Assembly: GCA_009377375.1 (NCBI GenBank)
Contig: WHUE01000003.1
Location: 1-64,000 of the forward strand
DNA from: Alphaproteobacteria bacterium
Lineage (GTDB): Bacteria > Pseudomonadota > Alphaproteobacteria > MPNO01 > UBA2964
Reading direction: 5' to 3'
Length of the DNA: 64,000 nucleotides
Shown here: in pieces, positions 1 to 8,146 of the stretch
Position numbering within the stretch: the first letter of the stretch is position 1
Layout of the letters: every line of letters begins with the position of its first letter
Notes under the pieces: model-generated
The model's database searches: none
What the model was told of the DNA's origin: nothing
The model's input: only the letters and a program-made list of their open reading frames with translations
Position numbers and translations under genes: made by a program

Positions 1-412
1 CCGCAAGCCGGAGCCCGGCGAGATCGTTGATGTTACGGAAGAGATGCTCGAGATCGGGTTCGTTCAAATCGGGGTGCCTCATCCTCCGCACGGAAGAAGC
101 AAGCCAAAAGCATCACGAAACGAAAGCGCGCCCCTCTCTTCAAAATCGTCGCCGCGCATAAACGCGCAGTTCCCCCCGGTTCCCTGATTCAGAGGGGCGG
201 TTCGCTGTTATGTCAGATTTTTTCCCTGTTCCGTCCTGCAGGGAATTGTGGGGGAAAAGAATATAATTCCAGTGAGTTAGGGGCTCCGCCCGACGGAAAA
301 TCCCTCTGAAGGTGGAGAAACTCCCTGTATTTTCCCTGTTTAACAGGGAAATGGACTCATGCGGATAGACGTTCCGGCTCGCGTCCCGGGCGATGGACTC
401 GCAGGTTACGGC
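1..412. other. Region without a recognised gene; gene or element edge plus repeat relics
   Basis: No recognisable complete gene lies here. On the plus strand one frame is open from the window edge to a TGA at 185-187; on the minus strand an open frame could start at the ATG complementary to 80-82 and run off the edge, reading MRHPDLNEPDLEHLFRN. I recognise neither as a family. The right part (about 178-351) is rich in TTCCCTG and CAGGGAA words and is A+T-richer than its surroundings, and is listed separately as a repeat. The stretch looks like the eroded edge of a dispersed element, but that is inference. Confidence 0.4.
178..351. repeat. Cluster of TTCCCTG / CAGGGAA inverted words
   Basis: TTCCCTG or its complement CAGGGAA occurs repeatedly. 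TTCCCTG at 222-228 pairs with CAGGGAA at 239-245, and a near-perfect dyad at 331-351 has TTTCCCTGTT and AACAGGGAAA around a single T. Several further CCCTG words lie between. From memory, repeats of this kind are scattered between genes in many alphaproteobacterial genomes and often sit near transposase or integrase debris. No transposase is visible inside the window. Confidence 0.5.
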
Positions 413-898
413 TCACCTTGATGGCACGCCTGCGTGCAGCGGCAGGTCGCAGCGCATGGTGACGGCGTGGGTGCGGCTGCCGTCGGCGTTTTCGTAATAG
501 TCCGGACGGCGGCCCACCGCCAGCAACCCGTGCGCGGCATAGAGCTTCTGGGCTGGTTCGTTGTCCTCGGCCACCTCCAGGAAGAAGCGCCGGGAGCGTT
601 CGGCCGCGGCCCGTTCCATGGAAGCGGCCAGCAGACGGGCGCCGACGCCCCGGGCGCGGTGCGCGGCGTCGACTCCGATGGACAGCAGCTCGCACTCGTC
701 GGCGGCGACCCGGCAGAGCGCGAACCCGATCAGCGCGCCGCGCCCGCCGGACCGCGCGACCAGCCCGTAGGCGCCCGGCATCGACAGGATCTGGCGTATC
801 ATGTCGGCTCTCCAGGCGTCGTAAAAGCAGCGCGCGTGCAGCCGCGCCACCAGCGGGATGTCGGCCGCGCGGAGGGTCTCCACGGTGTCCCGGCTCAT
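413..898 (-). CDS. rimI: GNAT N-acetyltransferase, ribosomal protein bS18 alanine acetyltransferase type
   Basis: A 161-residue GNAT-fold acetyltransferase that would transfer acetyl from acetyl-CoA to the N-terminus of ribosomal protein bS18 in the cytoplasm. The acetyl-CoA loop is visible as RARGVGARLL around residues 81-90, followed by the FFLEVAEDNEPAQKLYAAHG segment typical of RimI. The chosen ATG (complement of 896-898) overlaps the stop of tsaB in an ATGA, so the two are translationally coupled; a longer reading from 1060 would only add antisense-looking Arg/Gly-rich sequence. The tsaB-rimI pairing supports the RimI call over a generic GNAT. The substrate is inferred. Confidence 0.85.
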   Translation of the reverse strand: MSRDTVETLRAADIPLVARLHARCFYDAWRADMIRQILSMPGAYGLVARSGGRGALIGFALCRVAADECELLSIGVDAAHRARGVGARLLAASMERAAAERSRRFFLEVAEDNEPAQKLYAAHGLLAVGRRPDYYENADGSRTHAVTMRCDLPLHAGVPSR

Positions 899-1587
899 GG
901 CGCGAGCCCTCGCCCCGCCGCCGGCGGGATCGCCCGGGGCGGATACAGATAGACCGGCTGCGGCGGGCCGCCGGCCCGCGCCGCAGCCGCGCCGCGCGCC
1001 GCCCCGATGCGGGCGACCTCGGCGGCATGCGGCAGGCCCGGCCCCTTGGCGAAACTGCACCCGGCCTCCGTGCCGACGATTTCGCGGAGCCGCTCCGCGC
1101 CGTCGCCGGCGACGAACAGCCGCCCGTCCGCAAGCGCGGCGGCGAGGGTTTCGGGTAGCACCGCGGCGGCGGCGTCGAGCGGCGCGCCGCCGGCGTCGAA
1201 GCGCTGGACGTAGAGTTCCGCCCGCCCCGTGGTCAACGCGACCAGCGTCACTGGAGGCCGGGTCTCCAGGCGCCCGAGGGCGCGCCGGGCAACCGCTTCC
1301 AGCGTGGTCACGCCGGCGACCGGCGCGCCGCAGCCCAGCGCGATGCCGCGCGCCGCGGCCAGCCCGGTGCGGACGCCGGTGAACGAGCCGGGCCCGGTCG
1401 TGACCGCGACAAGGTCCAGCGCGTCGAACGCGATGCGGGCGTCCTCCATCACAGCGCTCACCATCGGCATCAGCGCCTCGGTCTGGCCGCGCGCCATCGC
1501 CTCGAACCGTTCGGCGACGATCGCGTCGCCGTCGAGCACGGCGGCCGAGCAGGCCGCGCAGGCGGTATCGAGAGCCAGCACCTTCAT
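895..1587 (-). CDS. tsaB: tRNA t6A biosynthesis protein TsaB
   Basis: A 230-residue ASKHA-fold protein that acts as the TsaD partner in making N6-threonylcarbamoyladenosine at position 37 of ANN-decoding tRNAs. The N-terminus MKVLALDTACAACSAAV and the TTGPGSFTGVRTGLAAARG segment near residues 68-86 are family hallmarks. The ATG at 1587 fits the family start; an upstream ATG six codons earlier is less likely. It is followed by rimI with a 4-nt overlap, a common arrangement. tsaD lies about 36 kb away in this window, so both dedicated subunits are present. Confidence 0.93.
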   Translation of the reverse strand: MKVLALDTACAACSAAVLDGDAIVAERFEAMARGQTEALMPMVSAVMEDARIAFDALDLVAVTTGPGSFTGVRTGLAAARGIALGCGAPVAGVTTLEAVARRALGRLETRPPVTLVALTTGRAELYVQRFDAGGAPLDAAAAVLPETLAAALADGRLFVAGDGAERLREIVGTEAGCSFAKGPGLPHAAEVARIGAARGAAAARAGGPPQPVYLYPPRAIPPAAGRGLAP

Positions 1588-1679
1588 AGCCGCCGCGCCG
1601 CCCATTGCCCGTCGCGCCCGCGCCCGCGCCGGTCTATGATCCCGGACAGCGCAGAGCGACGCAGAGGAACACGCCCGTC

Positions 1680-2252
1680 ATGGATCTGGTCGAGATCGCC
1701 CCGCCCGCGTTCGACGTCGATATTTCGCTGGCCTATGCCACCGACAGTAATTTTACCGGCAGGCCGGTCTATGCCCGGGCAGAATGCTTTCTGCATCCCG
1801 CGGCGGCCGAAGCCCTGGCCCGAGCCTGCGAAACGGCGGCGGTGCTGGGCTACCGCATCCGCCTCTACGACGCGCTGCGGCCGAGCGAGGCGCAATGGGT
1901 GTTGTGGAACCATACCCCCGATCCGGATTTTCTGGCGGACCCCCGGCGCGGCTCGCCCCATTCGCGCGGCGTGGCGGTCGACCTGACCCTGCTGGACAGC
2001 GACGGCAACGCCCTCGACATGGGCACCGGCTTCGACGCCTTCACCCCGCTGTCGCATCACGGCAGCCGGGGCGTCGGCCCCACGGCGCAGCGCAACCGGC
2101 TGCTGCTCATGGGGCTGATGACCGATGCGGGATGGGACTTCTATCGGAACGAGTGGTGGCATTATCAGCTGTTCAACGCTCGGGACTACCCCCTGATATC
2201 CGACGGGGACCTGCCGCGGCCGATGATGGAGCAGCCCGTCCACGGCGCATAA
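1680..2252 (+). CDS. ddpX: D-alanyl-D-alanine dipeptidase, DdpX/VanX type
   Basis: A 190-residue zinc dipeptidase (peptidase M15D) that cleaves D-Ala-D-Ala. The zinc and catalytic signature is complete: SPHSRGVAVD gives H94 and D101, and EWWHY gives E158 and H161; the LRP arginine at R67 is also present. No signal peptide is seen, so the enzyme is probably cytoplasmic, suited to recovering D-Ala from turned-over peptidoglycan. The ATG at 1680 has an AGAGGA ribosome site 13 nt upstream; an upstream non-ATG extension is unnecessary. No vanH/vanA-like partners are adjacent, so glycopeptide resistance is not suggested. Confidence 0.9.
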   Translation: MDLVEIAPPAFDVDISLAYATDSNFTGRPVYARAECFLHPAAAEALARACETAAVLGYRIRLYDALRPSEAQWVLWNHTPDPDFLADPRRGSPHSRGVAVDLTLLDSDGNALDMGTGFDAFTPLSHHGSRGVGPTAQRNRLLLMGLMTDAGWDFYRNEWWHYQLFNARDYPLISDGDLPRPMMEQPVHGA

Positions 2253-2378
2253 TGCCACGCCCGATGCGGCGCAATCCATAGTCGCGGCGCCGCAGGGTTC
2301 TTTCCATCGGCATTGCATCCCGACGATAAATACGTCACAAAAACGAAAATATTCGTGTGGGCGAGACGCTTTCCGACA

Positions 2379-3437
2379 ATGGGTTGCACTTTATTCAGTA
2401 GAAAAGCCGGGTCTCTGGCGCGGCTCATGACTGTCGCGATGCTGGCCGTCTGCGGTCCGACGGTGGCGGCATCGGCCGCCGATTCGGCGGTGGTGTTCAT
2501 GTACCACCGCTTCGGCGAGGAAGCCTATCCCGCCACCAATATCCGCCTGGACCAGTTCGAGGAGCACATCAAGGAGCTGACCTCGGACGGGTACAACGTG
2601 CGCCCGTTGCCGGAAATCGTCGCCGCGCTGCGCAAGGGCGAGTCCCTGCCGGACAACACGGTGGGGCTCAGTATCGACGACGCCTTCGCCTCGGTCTATC
2701 GCGAGGCATGGCCGCGGCTGCGCGCCGCCGGCCTTCCGTTCACCCTGTTCGTCGCTACGGGCGGGGTTGACCGGGCCCTGCCCGACTACATGACCTGGGA
2801 CCAGATCCGCGAGCTTGTGAAGGGCGGCGTCACCATCGGCAGCCAGACCGCGACGCATCTCCACATGGCCCGTGCGAGCCGTGAACGGAACGAGGCCGAT
2901 CTCGCCGAATCGAACGCGCGCTTCGTCAAGGAGCTGGGCGCCTCGCCGAAGATGATCGCCTACCCTTACGGCGAATACAGCCTGGCGGTGGGCGAGGTGG
3001 CGCGCGCCGCCGGGTTCGAGACCGGGTTCGGCCAGCATTCCGGCGTGGTCTACAAGGGCGAGGATTTCTTCTTCCTGCCCCGCTTCGCCTTCAACGAAAG
3101 CTACGGCGATCTGCGACGGTTCCGCCTCGCCGGCCGTGCTCTGCCGCTGCCGGTCTCGGACGTCACCCCGCGCGATCCGCTGCTGAAGACGGAAACCAAT
3201 CCGCCGCCGTTCGGCTTTACCGTCGTCGGCGAGGCGGTGAAGAGGCTTTCGGGGCTCGCCTGCTACTACTCGGCGGCAGGAAAGCTGCGCATCGAGCGGC
3301 TGGGCGAGTCGCGCATCGAAGTGCGCACCGAAAACCCGTTCCCGCAGGGCCGGTCGCGCATCAACTGCACCATGCCGGCCGGCGACGGCCGCTGGCGCTG
3401 GTTCGGGCGGCAGTTCTATGTGTCGCCGCAGCGATAA
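2379..3437 (+). CDS. Secreted polysaccharide deacetylase (NodB domain)
   Basis: A 352-residue carbohydrate esterase family 4 protein. Residues 1-34 look like a signal peptide ending in AASAA. The NodB core begins at AVVFMYHRFG (38-46). The usual TFDDG motif appears as SIDDAF with D100 and D101, and THLH at 159-162 supplies metal-binding histidines. Such enzymes remove N-acetyl groups from chitin-like polysaccharide, peptidoglycan or PNAG; the substrate cannot be told here. The ATG at 2379 follows an A+T-rich stretch (2325-2370) that probably holds the promoter; a TTG at 2313 is a weaker start. It converges on the Bax-like glucosaminidase, so both may act on the envelope. Confidence 0.82.
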   Translation: MGCTLFSRKAGSLARLMTVAMLAVCGPTVAASAADSAVVFMYHRFGEEAYPATNIRLDQFEEHIKELTSDGYNVRPLPEIVAALRKGESLPDNTVGLSIDDAFASVYREAWPRLRAAGLPFTLFVATGGVDRALPDYMTWDQIRELVKGGVTIGSQTATHLHMARASRERNEADLAESNARFVKELGASPKMIAYPYGEYSLAVGEVARAAGFETGFGQHSGVVYKGEDFFFLPRFAFNESYGDLRRFRLAGRALPLPVSDVTPRDPLLKTETNPPPFGFTVVGEAVKRLSGLACYYSAAGKLRIERLGESRIEVRTENPFPQGRSRINCTMPAGDGRWRWFGRQFYVSPQR

Positions 3438-3445
3438 CCGGCGAT

Positions 3446-4465
3446 TCAGGCGTCAGGCGGCTCGCCCGGGGCTTCTTCCCGGGTGATGCGGTCGCCCAGC
3501 CTTGCGCCGTCGAACAGCGCGAGGCCGTTGACCCTGATGATGGTCATCAGCGTCCCGACATAGTCCGCCCCGCGCTCCGAGTAGGCCTCCAGGGTGCCGG
3601 CGAGCGCCCCGCCGTCGAGCGGCGCGCCTTCCCTGCGCAACGCCGCGCGCTTGCTGCGGAACGAGTCGTAGGCGCGGTGGATGTTCAGATTCTGGGCATA
3701 GCTCTTGACGCCGTCGATCAGATGGTCGAAGGCGCGCACCCGGAACTGCTCGCCCTCGGGCCGTTCCTCGGGAACGATGCCCTTCCTGTGCGACTTCCAG
3801 ACACGCTGGCCGAAGAGCGCGTTTCCCTCCTGGGCGAAACGCGACGTGCCCCAGCCGCTTTCCTCCGCCGACTGGGCCAGCGCCAGGGACGGGGGGATAA
3901 CGTCCACCCGGCGCAGCAGCCGGTCGAAATCGACCGTGTCCAGGCCGTACTCGTCTGCCTTGGAGTCCAGCCATTCGCGGTCATAGTCATCCAGCGTCTC
4001 GCCCGTCCTCATTTTCGCGCGCAGCGCCTTGATTCGCTCGCGATCGTGCAGGATGACCTCGTTGACATGCAGGATCAGCGGCAGCGTGGTCTGGATGAAC
4101 ATGATCTTGCGCTGCTCCGCCAGGCGCATCCTGGGCAGGTCCGGCGGTATGCTGGCGAGAAACACGCGGGGCACCTGACCGTGTTCGCGCACATGTTCGA
4201 GACGGTAGCCGATGCGGCTGAAGACATCGGACAGCTTCTCGGCGGAGGCGACCGAGAACACCTCGATCGGCTTCAGTAGCCGGGCGGCATCGGCCGCGGG
4301 TGCGACCGGCGGGACTGCGATCCGCTGCGCGGCCTGTGCTTCCGCCGGCGCTGCGCTGCGCATGAAGTCGAGCGCGACAAGAAGGTAGAGAAACGCAATA
4401 CAAGCACCGGTGAGCGCGACGGCAAGGCGCTCGAACCCCACTTGCCGAAAGACCATTCGGATCAT
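3446..4465 (-). CDS. Bax-like glucosaminidase-domain protein
   Basis: A 339-residue protein with an N-terminal membrane anchor (residues 14-34, AVALTGACIAFLYLLVALDF) and a C-terminal glucosaminidase fold like that of E. coli Bax. The catalytic glutamate region is visible as LAQSAEESGWGTSRFA near residues 196-211, followed by GNALFGQRVW. Family members hydrolyse N-acetylglucosaminyl bonds in peptidoglycan. The start could be M1 at 4465 or M4 at 4456. A CtrA-type site lies about 130 bp upstream, which would suit cell-cycle control of a wall hydrolase; that link is inference. Confidence 0.82.
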   Translation of the reverse strand: MIRMVFRQVGFERLAVALTGACIAFLYLLVALDFMRSAAPAEAQAAQRIAVPPVAPAADAARLLKPIEVFSVASAEKLSDVFSRIGYRLEHVREHGQVPRVFLASIPPDLPRMRLAEQRKIMFIQTTLPLILHVNEVILHDRERIKALRAKMRTGETLDDYDREWLDSKADEYGLDTVDFDRLLRRVDVIPPSLALAQSAEESGWGTSRFAQEGNALFGQRVWKSHRKGIVPEERPEGEQFRVRAFDHLIDGVKSYAQNLNIHRAYDSFRSKRAALRREGAPLDGGALAGTLEAYSERGADYVGTLMTIIRVNGLALFDGARLGDRITREEAPGEPPDA

Positions 4466-4817
4466 GGTTATTGCATCCCCTTGCGGGCTGCGGCGCCCCC
4501 GTGCCGTGCCCGGTTTATTCTCCGACCCGCTTGCCGAGAATGCGGACCATTCATGTCGACCTGGCCCCAGATGCCGGGACGCTGCCGGATACTTGAGTTA
4601 ATGCATCGTTAATATCAACCCTGAACCGAGTCGGCTTTTCACAGGCGTCTCACAGGCGTCGCGCAAATGATTGTTTTCACAACGAGAGCAATATTCATTC
4701 CGCATGCGGAATCTTGTCGCGGCCACTCTCGCGAAGGTTAACGAATATGGTTAACCGACGATTCGGGACAGGTCAGGACACCGGCGCAATGCCGGGTGCG
4801 AGCGGGAAAGCCGCAGG
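4466..4817. other. Intergenic region with CtrA-like site and two palindromes
   Basis: No gene is seen. It is unusually A+T-rich for this genome and lies upstream of the Bax-like gene and downstream of the universal stress gene. It contains the CtrA-like site at 4598-4612, a perfect 16-bp palindrome ATTCCGCATGCGGAAT at 4697-4712, and an inverted repeat GGTTAAC/GTTAACC with a 7-nt spacer at 4736-4756. CACAGGCGTC is directly repeated near 4640-4660. These look like regulator sites; no obvious T-tract terminator is seen. Confidence 0.5.
4598..4612. promoter_or_regulatory. Putative CtrA binding site
   Basis: TTAA at 4598-4601 and TTAA at 4609-4612 are separated by exactly seven bases, the full CtrA consensus known from alphaproteobacteria. 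It sits about 130 bp upstream of the minus-strand Bax-like glucosaminidase start. A chance match in an A+T-rich patch is possible. Confidence 0.5.
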
Positions 4818-5342
4818 TCAGGACAGGGCGTCGATCTGCTCGAGGGTCAGCGTGCCCGGCACGACCGTGATCGGGATGGGGAACCCGCCGGACATCTTGC
4901 CCGCAATGGAGGATACCAGCGGCCCCGGCCCCTTCTTGTCGGTGCCGGCGCCGAGCACGAGGATGGAGATTTTCGGCTCTTCCTCGATCAGCTTGACGAT
5001 CTCGTCGCTGGGGCTGCCTTCGCGCACGTAAAGCACGGGCATCTTGCCGGTCAATGCGTTGACGTCGGCGGCCAGGCCCTGCAGAACGCGCTCGGCCTCT
5101 TCCCGGCGCTCGTCCCGCATGCGTTCCTCCACGGCCATCCAGTGCTGGAAATCCGCCGGCTCCATGACATAGAGCAGCGCCACCCGGCCGTCCGTGCGCC
5201 GGGCGCGGCGGCAGGCGAAACGCAGCGCGCCCCGCATCTCCTCCGTCGCATCGACGACGACGAGGAATATGCGGTCGCGTGCCGCTGCGGCGTCCGAACT
5301 GGCTTCGCGGGATGCCTCGGGCGTTGGCACGTCGTCGGTCAT
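4818..5342 (-). CDS. Universal stress protein (UspA family)
   Basis: A 174-residue single-domain Usp. After a polar 25-residue N-terminus, the alpha/beta fold starts at DRIFLVVVDATEEMRGALRF. The ATP-loop region near the end, LVLGAGTDKKGPGPLVSS followed by PITVVPG, is a variant of the usual GxxGxxG-x9-GS motif, so nucleotide binding is uncertain. The start at 5342 lies 5 nt from the stop of the TIGR02186 gene, indicating one operon with TauE/SafE. Its partner process is unknown. Confidence 0.85.
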   Translation of the reverse strand: MTDDVPTPEASREASSDAAAARDRIFLVVVDATEEMRGALRFACRRARRTDGRVALLYVMEPADFQHWMAVEERMRDERREEAERVLQGLAADVNALTGKMPVLYVREGSPSDEIVKLIEEEPKISILVLGAGTDKKGPGPLVSSIAGKMSGGFPIPITVVPGTLTLEQIDALS

Positions 5343-5347
5343 GACGG

Positions 5348-6100
5348 TCAAGCCTTCCTGAATATGACGCCCGCCAGCCATCCTGCCACCAGTGCGGCGA
5401 GGATGGCAACAATGCCGTAGAGGGCGGACTGGTCGTGCGCGAAGCGGAATATGGCGGCCTCAAGCCCGCTCTTGAGCACCAGCAAGGGCGTCGCCGAGGC
5501 CGAGACCGGCTTGCCGTCGCGGAACAGGTAGACCTTTACCTGGTATTCGCCGGTGGGCACGCCGGCGGGGAAGCTGATGGTGGTGCGGAACAGCCGGTCG
5601 CCGATGACGGTGATCGTGCCGGCCTCCGCGTCGTAGAGGGACCGGTTGCGCTTCAGCCGTACCAGGCCTTCGCGGTAGCTGTCCTCCACTTCCGGATCGG
5701 CGGGGCGCACCGTTTCCAGCCGCAGCGCGGGCAGGCCGATCTGCAGCTGCTCCAGCAGCGGCGGCTTGGCGATGTCCTCGATCGGGCGGGTGCTGGCGAC
5801 GTAGTAGAACCCGGGCACGTTCTTGAACGGGACCGCCGGCCCGTTCATCCATATTCCGGCGACCCGGTGCTTGCGGCGCACCTCTTCGACCCGGCCCGGC
5901 CCGCGCACGACGATCACGATATCGCCGGCGCGCGCGTCGGTGGCGCCGAACAGCAGCAGCTCGGCGCCGGTGAAGCCCGTGGTGATGCGGATTTCCCGGC
6001 TCGACAGATCGGCGATCAGCTGCTCCGCGGCGGCCAGCGGCGCAGCGCCGGTCAGCGCCAGCAGCGCCGTTGCGGTTGCGAGGGCGGCGGGGCGGCGCAT
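5348..6100 (-). CDS. TIGR02186 family membrane-anchored protein
   Basis: A 250-residue conserved alphaproteobacterial protein of unknown function. A signal peptide (residues 1-23, ending PLAAA) precedes a periplasmic domain opening EQLIADLSSREIRITTGFTG, and a single membrane segment near the C-terminus (about 226-245, YGIVAILAALVAGWLAGVIF) ends in a short cytoplasmic tail. The start ATG overlaps the TauE/SafE stop in an ATGA, so the two are coupled. TIGR02186 proteins are commonly found beside a TauE/SafE permease, suggesting a periplasmic partner of the transporter; that role is inferred. Confidence 0.85.
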   Translation of the reverse strand: MRRPAALATATALLALTGAAPLAAAEQLIADLSSREIRITTGFTGAELLLFGATDARAGDIVIVVRGPGRVEEVRRKHRVAGIWMNGPAVPFKNVPGFYYVASTRPIEDIAKPPLLEQLQIGLPALRLETVRPADPEVEDSYREGLVRLKRNRSLYDAEAGTITVIGDRLFRTTISFPAGVPTGEYQVKVYLFRDGKPVSASATPLLVLKSGLEAAIFRFAHDQSALYGIVAILAALVAGWLAGVIFRKA

Positions 6101-7023
6101 CAGTGGCGGCCTCCGCTGAGACCGAGGGAGAACAGCTCGTCGGGGTTGACCGTCAGGTCGTAGGCGACGCGGAAGGCGACCACCAGGACGATCAGCCCCA
6201 GCAGGGCGCGCAGATGTTCGCCGCGCAGCCGTCCGCCGAACATGGTGCCGAGCTGCGCGCCGATCACCGAGCCGACGATCAGCAGCAGGGCCAGCATGAT
6301 GTCGACGGTCTGATTGCCGACCGACTGCAGGAAGGTGACGTTGGCGGCGACCACCGTGATCTGCAGCAGCGAGGTGCCGACAGCCATCGCGGTCGGCATG
6401 TCGAGCAGGTAGATCAGCGCCGGCACCATGACGAAGCCGCCGCCCACCCCCATGACGCCCGACAGCGCGCCGACGCCGAACCCGATGCTGAGCGGCGCGA
6501 AGATGCTGATATAGAGCCGCGAGGCCCGGAACTTCATTTTCAGCGGCAGGCCGTGGATCCACAGATGCGCGTGCAGCTTGCGCCGCCGCCCGACCGGATT
6601 GCGCCGCCGCCGCCAGGCGCGGATGCTTTCGATCTCCATCAGCAGCCCGAGCGTGCCGAGCAGCGTCACATAGCAGGCCGCGATGACCAGGTCGATCTGG
6701 CCGAGCTCCCTCAGCAGCCCGAACAGCGCCACGCCCGCCGCCGAGCCGACGAAGCCGGCGGCGATCAGCAACCCCGCCATCCGGACATCGACATTGCCGC
6801 GCCGCCACTGCGCCAGCGCGCCGGACACGGAGGCGCCGACGACCTGGTTCGCGACCGAGGCCGCCGCCACGGGCGCGGGCACGCCGACGATCACCAGCAG
6901 CGGCGTCATCAGGAAGCCGCCGCCGATTCCGAACATGCCGGACAGGAATCCGACGCCGCCCCCCAACGCCAGCAGAAGCGGGACGCTGATCGGCATTTCG
7001 GCGATCGGAAAATATATGTCCAT
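6100..7023 (-). CDS. TauE/SafE family sulfite or organosulfonate exporter
   Basis: A 307-residue inner-membrane protein with about eight membrane segments in two homologous halves. Each half carries the family's glycine-rich loop: GGGVGFLSGMFGIGGGFLMT near residues 21-40 and GALSGVMGVGGGFVMVP in the second half. A basic cytoplasmic loop (RRRRNPVGRRRK) separates the halves. Family members move sulfite, sulfoacetate or related anions. The ATG at 7023 avoids a basic upstream extension. It lies 42 nt after trpS and overlaps the TIGR02186 gene. Confidence 0.88.
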   Translation of the reverse strand: MDIYFPIAEMPISVPLLLALGGGVGFLSGMFGIGGGFLMTPLLVIVGVPAPVAAASVANQVVGASVSGALAQWRRGNVDVRMAGLLIAAGFVGSAAGVALFGLLRELGQIDLVIAACYVTLLGTLGLLMEIESIRAWRRRRNPVGRRRKLHAHLWIHGLPLKMKFRASRLYISIFAPLSIGFGVGALSGVMGVGGGFVMVPALIYLLDMPTAMAVGTSLLQITVVAANVTFLQSVGNQTVDIMLALLLIVGSVIGAQLGTMFGGRLRGEHLRALLGLIVLVVAFRVAYDLTVNPDELFSLGLSGGRH

Positions 7024-7065
7024 ATGCCTTCGGCGCGGCAGCGCAGGCCGCAATCGCGGGTGCGG

Positions 7066-8076
7066 TCAGGGTCGCAGGAACCCGACCGTGCGGAAAACCT
7101 CGTCCAGAACCGGCGCGGCGATGGCGCGGGCGCGCTCGGCGCCGCTGGCGAGCACCGAGTCGATATGCGCCGGGTCGGCCTGCAGCCGCTTCATCTCTTC
7201 GCCGATGGGCCCCAGCCGTGCGACGGCCAGATCGGTCAGCGCCTGCTTGAACTCGGAGAACAGCTTGCCGCCGTGCTCGGCCTGGACCTCCGCCAGCGTC
7301 GCATCCGCCAGCGCGGCGTATATCTCCAGCAGGTTGAAGGCTTCGGGCCGGGTCTCGCGGGTGCCGCCCGCCGGCGTGCCGTCGGGCACCGGCTCCGGAT
7401 CGGTGCGGGCGCGGCGTATCTTGCTCGCGATGGCGTCGGCGCCGTCGTTCATGCTGATGCGCGACTGGTCGGACGGGTCGGACTTGCTCATCTTCTTCGT
7501 GCCGTCGCGCAGGCTCATGATGCGCGCCGCATGGTCCCGGATCAGCGGCTCGACCAGCGGGAACACCTCCGCGCCGAAATCGTTGTTGAACTTCTGCGCG
7601 ATGTCGCGGCAGAGCTCCAGATGCTGCTTCTGGTCGTCGCCGACCGGCACGTGGGTCGCCTTGTAGACCAGGATGTCCGCCGCCATGAGGTTGGGGTAGA
7701 CGTACAGCCCGACGCTCGCGTTCTCGCGGTTCTTGCCCGCCTTCTCCTTGAACTGGGTCATGCGGTTGAGCCAGCCGATGCGGGCGACACAGTTGAAGAT
7801 CCAGGCGAGCTCCGCGTGGGCCGCGACCTGGCTCTGGTTGAAGATGATGTTCCGTTCCGCATCCAGCCCGGCGGCGAGGAACGCGGCGGTGACCTCGCGC
7901 GTGTTGGCGGCCAGCTCTGCGGGATCCTGCCACACCGTGATCGCGTGCATGTCGACCACGCAGTACAGGCTTTCGTTGCCTTCCTCCTGAAGGCGCACGA
8001 AGTTGCGGATCGCGCCGAGATAGTTGCCGAGATGCAGGCTCCCGGTGGGCTGAACGCCGGAAAAAACGCGCTTCAT
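7066..8076 (-). CDS. trpS: Tryptophan-tRNA ligase
   Basis: A 336-residue class I aminoacyl-tRNA synthetase that charges tRNA-Trp. The nucleotide-binding motifs are visible: SLHLGN at residues 13-18 (HIGH equivalent) and KMSKS at 195-199. [15 protein letters not shown] near 146-160 is also typical. Length matches bacterial TrpRS. It follows murJ by about 70 nt in the minus-strand glnD-murJ-trpS run. Confidence 0.97.
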   Translation of the reverse strand: MKRVFSGVQPTGSLHLGNYLGAIRNFVRLQEEGNESLYCVVDMHAITVWQDPAELAANTREVTAAFLAAGLDAERNIIFNQSQVAAHAELAWIFNCVARIGWLNRMTQFKEKAGKNRENASVGLYVYPNLMAADILVYKATHVPVGDDQKQHLELCRDIAQKFNNDFGAEVFPLVEPLIRDHAARIMSLRDGTKKMSKSDPSDQSRISMNDGADAIASKIRRARTDPEPVPDGTPAGGTRETRPEAFNLLEIYAALADATLAEVQAEHGGKLFSEFKQALTDLAVARLGPIGEEMKRLQADPAHIDSVLASGAERARAIAAPVLDEVFRTVGFLRP

Positions 8077-8146
8077 GACTTTATTCCTTCCCCTGCGGGA
8101 CCGCCCCGTCAGGGAGCGGGCGTTATCCCGCTTATGGCCGCGGGGG

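Noticed and set aside
178..351. CRISPR-like array
   Set aside because: The repeated words are only 7-10 bases, occur in both orientations, have irregular spacing and no cas gene is nearby.
1680..2252. Vancomycin-resistance VanX
   Set aside because: No vanH, vanA or vanRS-like genes adjoin; a wall-recycling dipeptidase is simpler.
4736..4756. GGTTAAC/GTTAACC repeat as a second CtrA site
   Set aside because: Its TTAA words are nine bases apart rather than seven.
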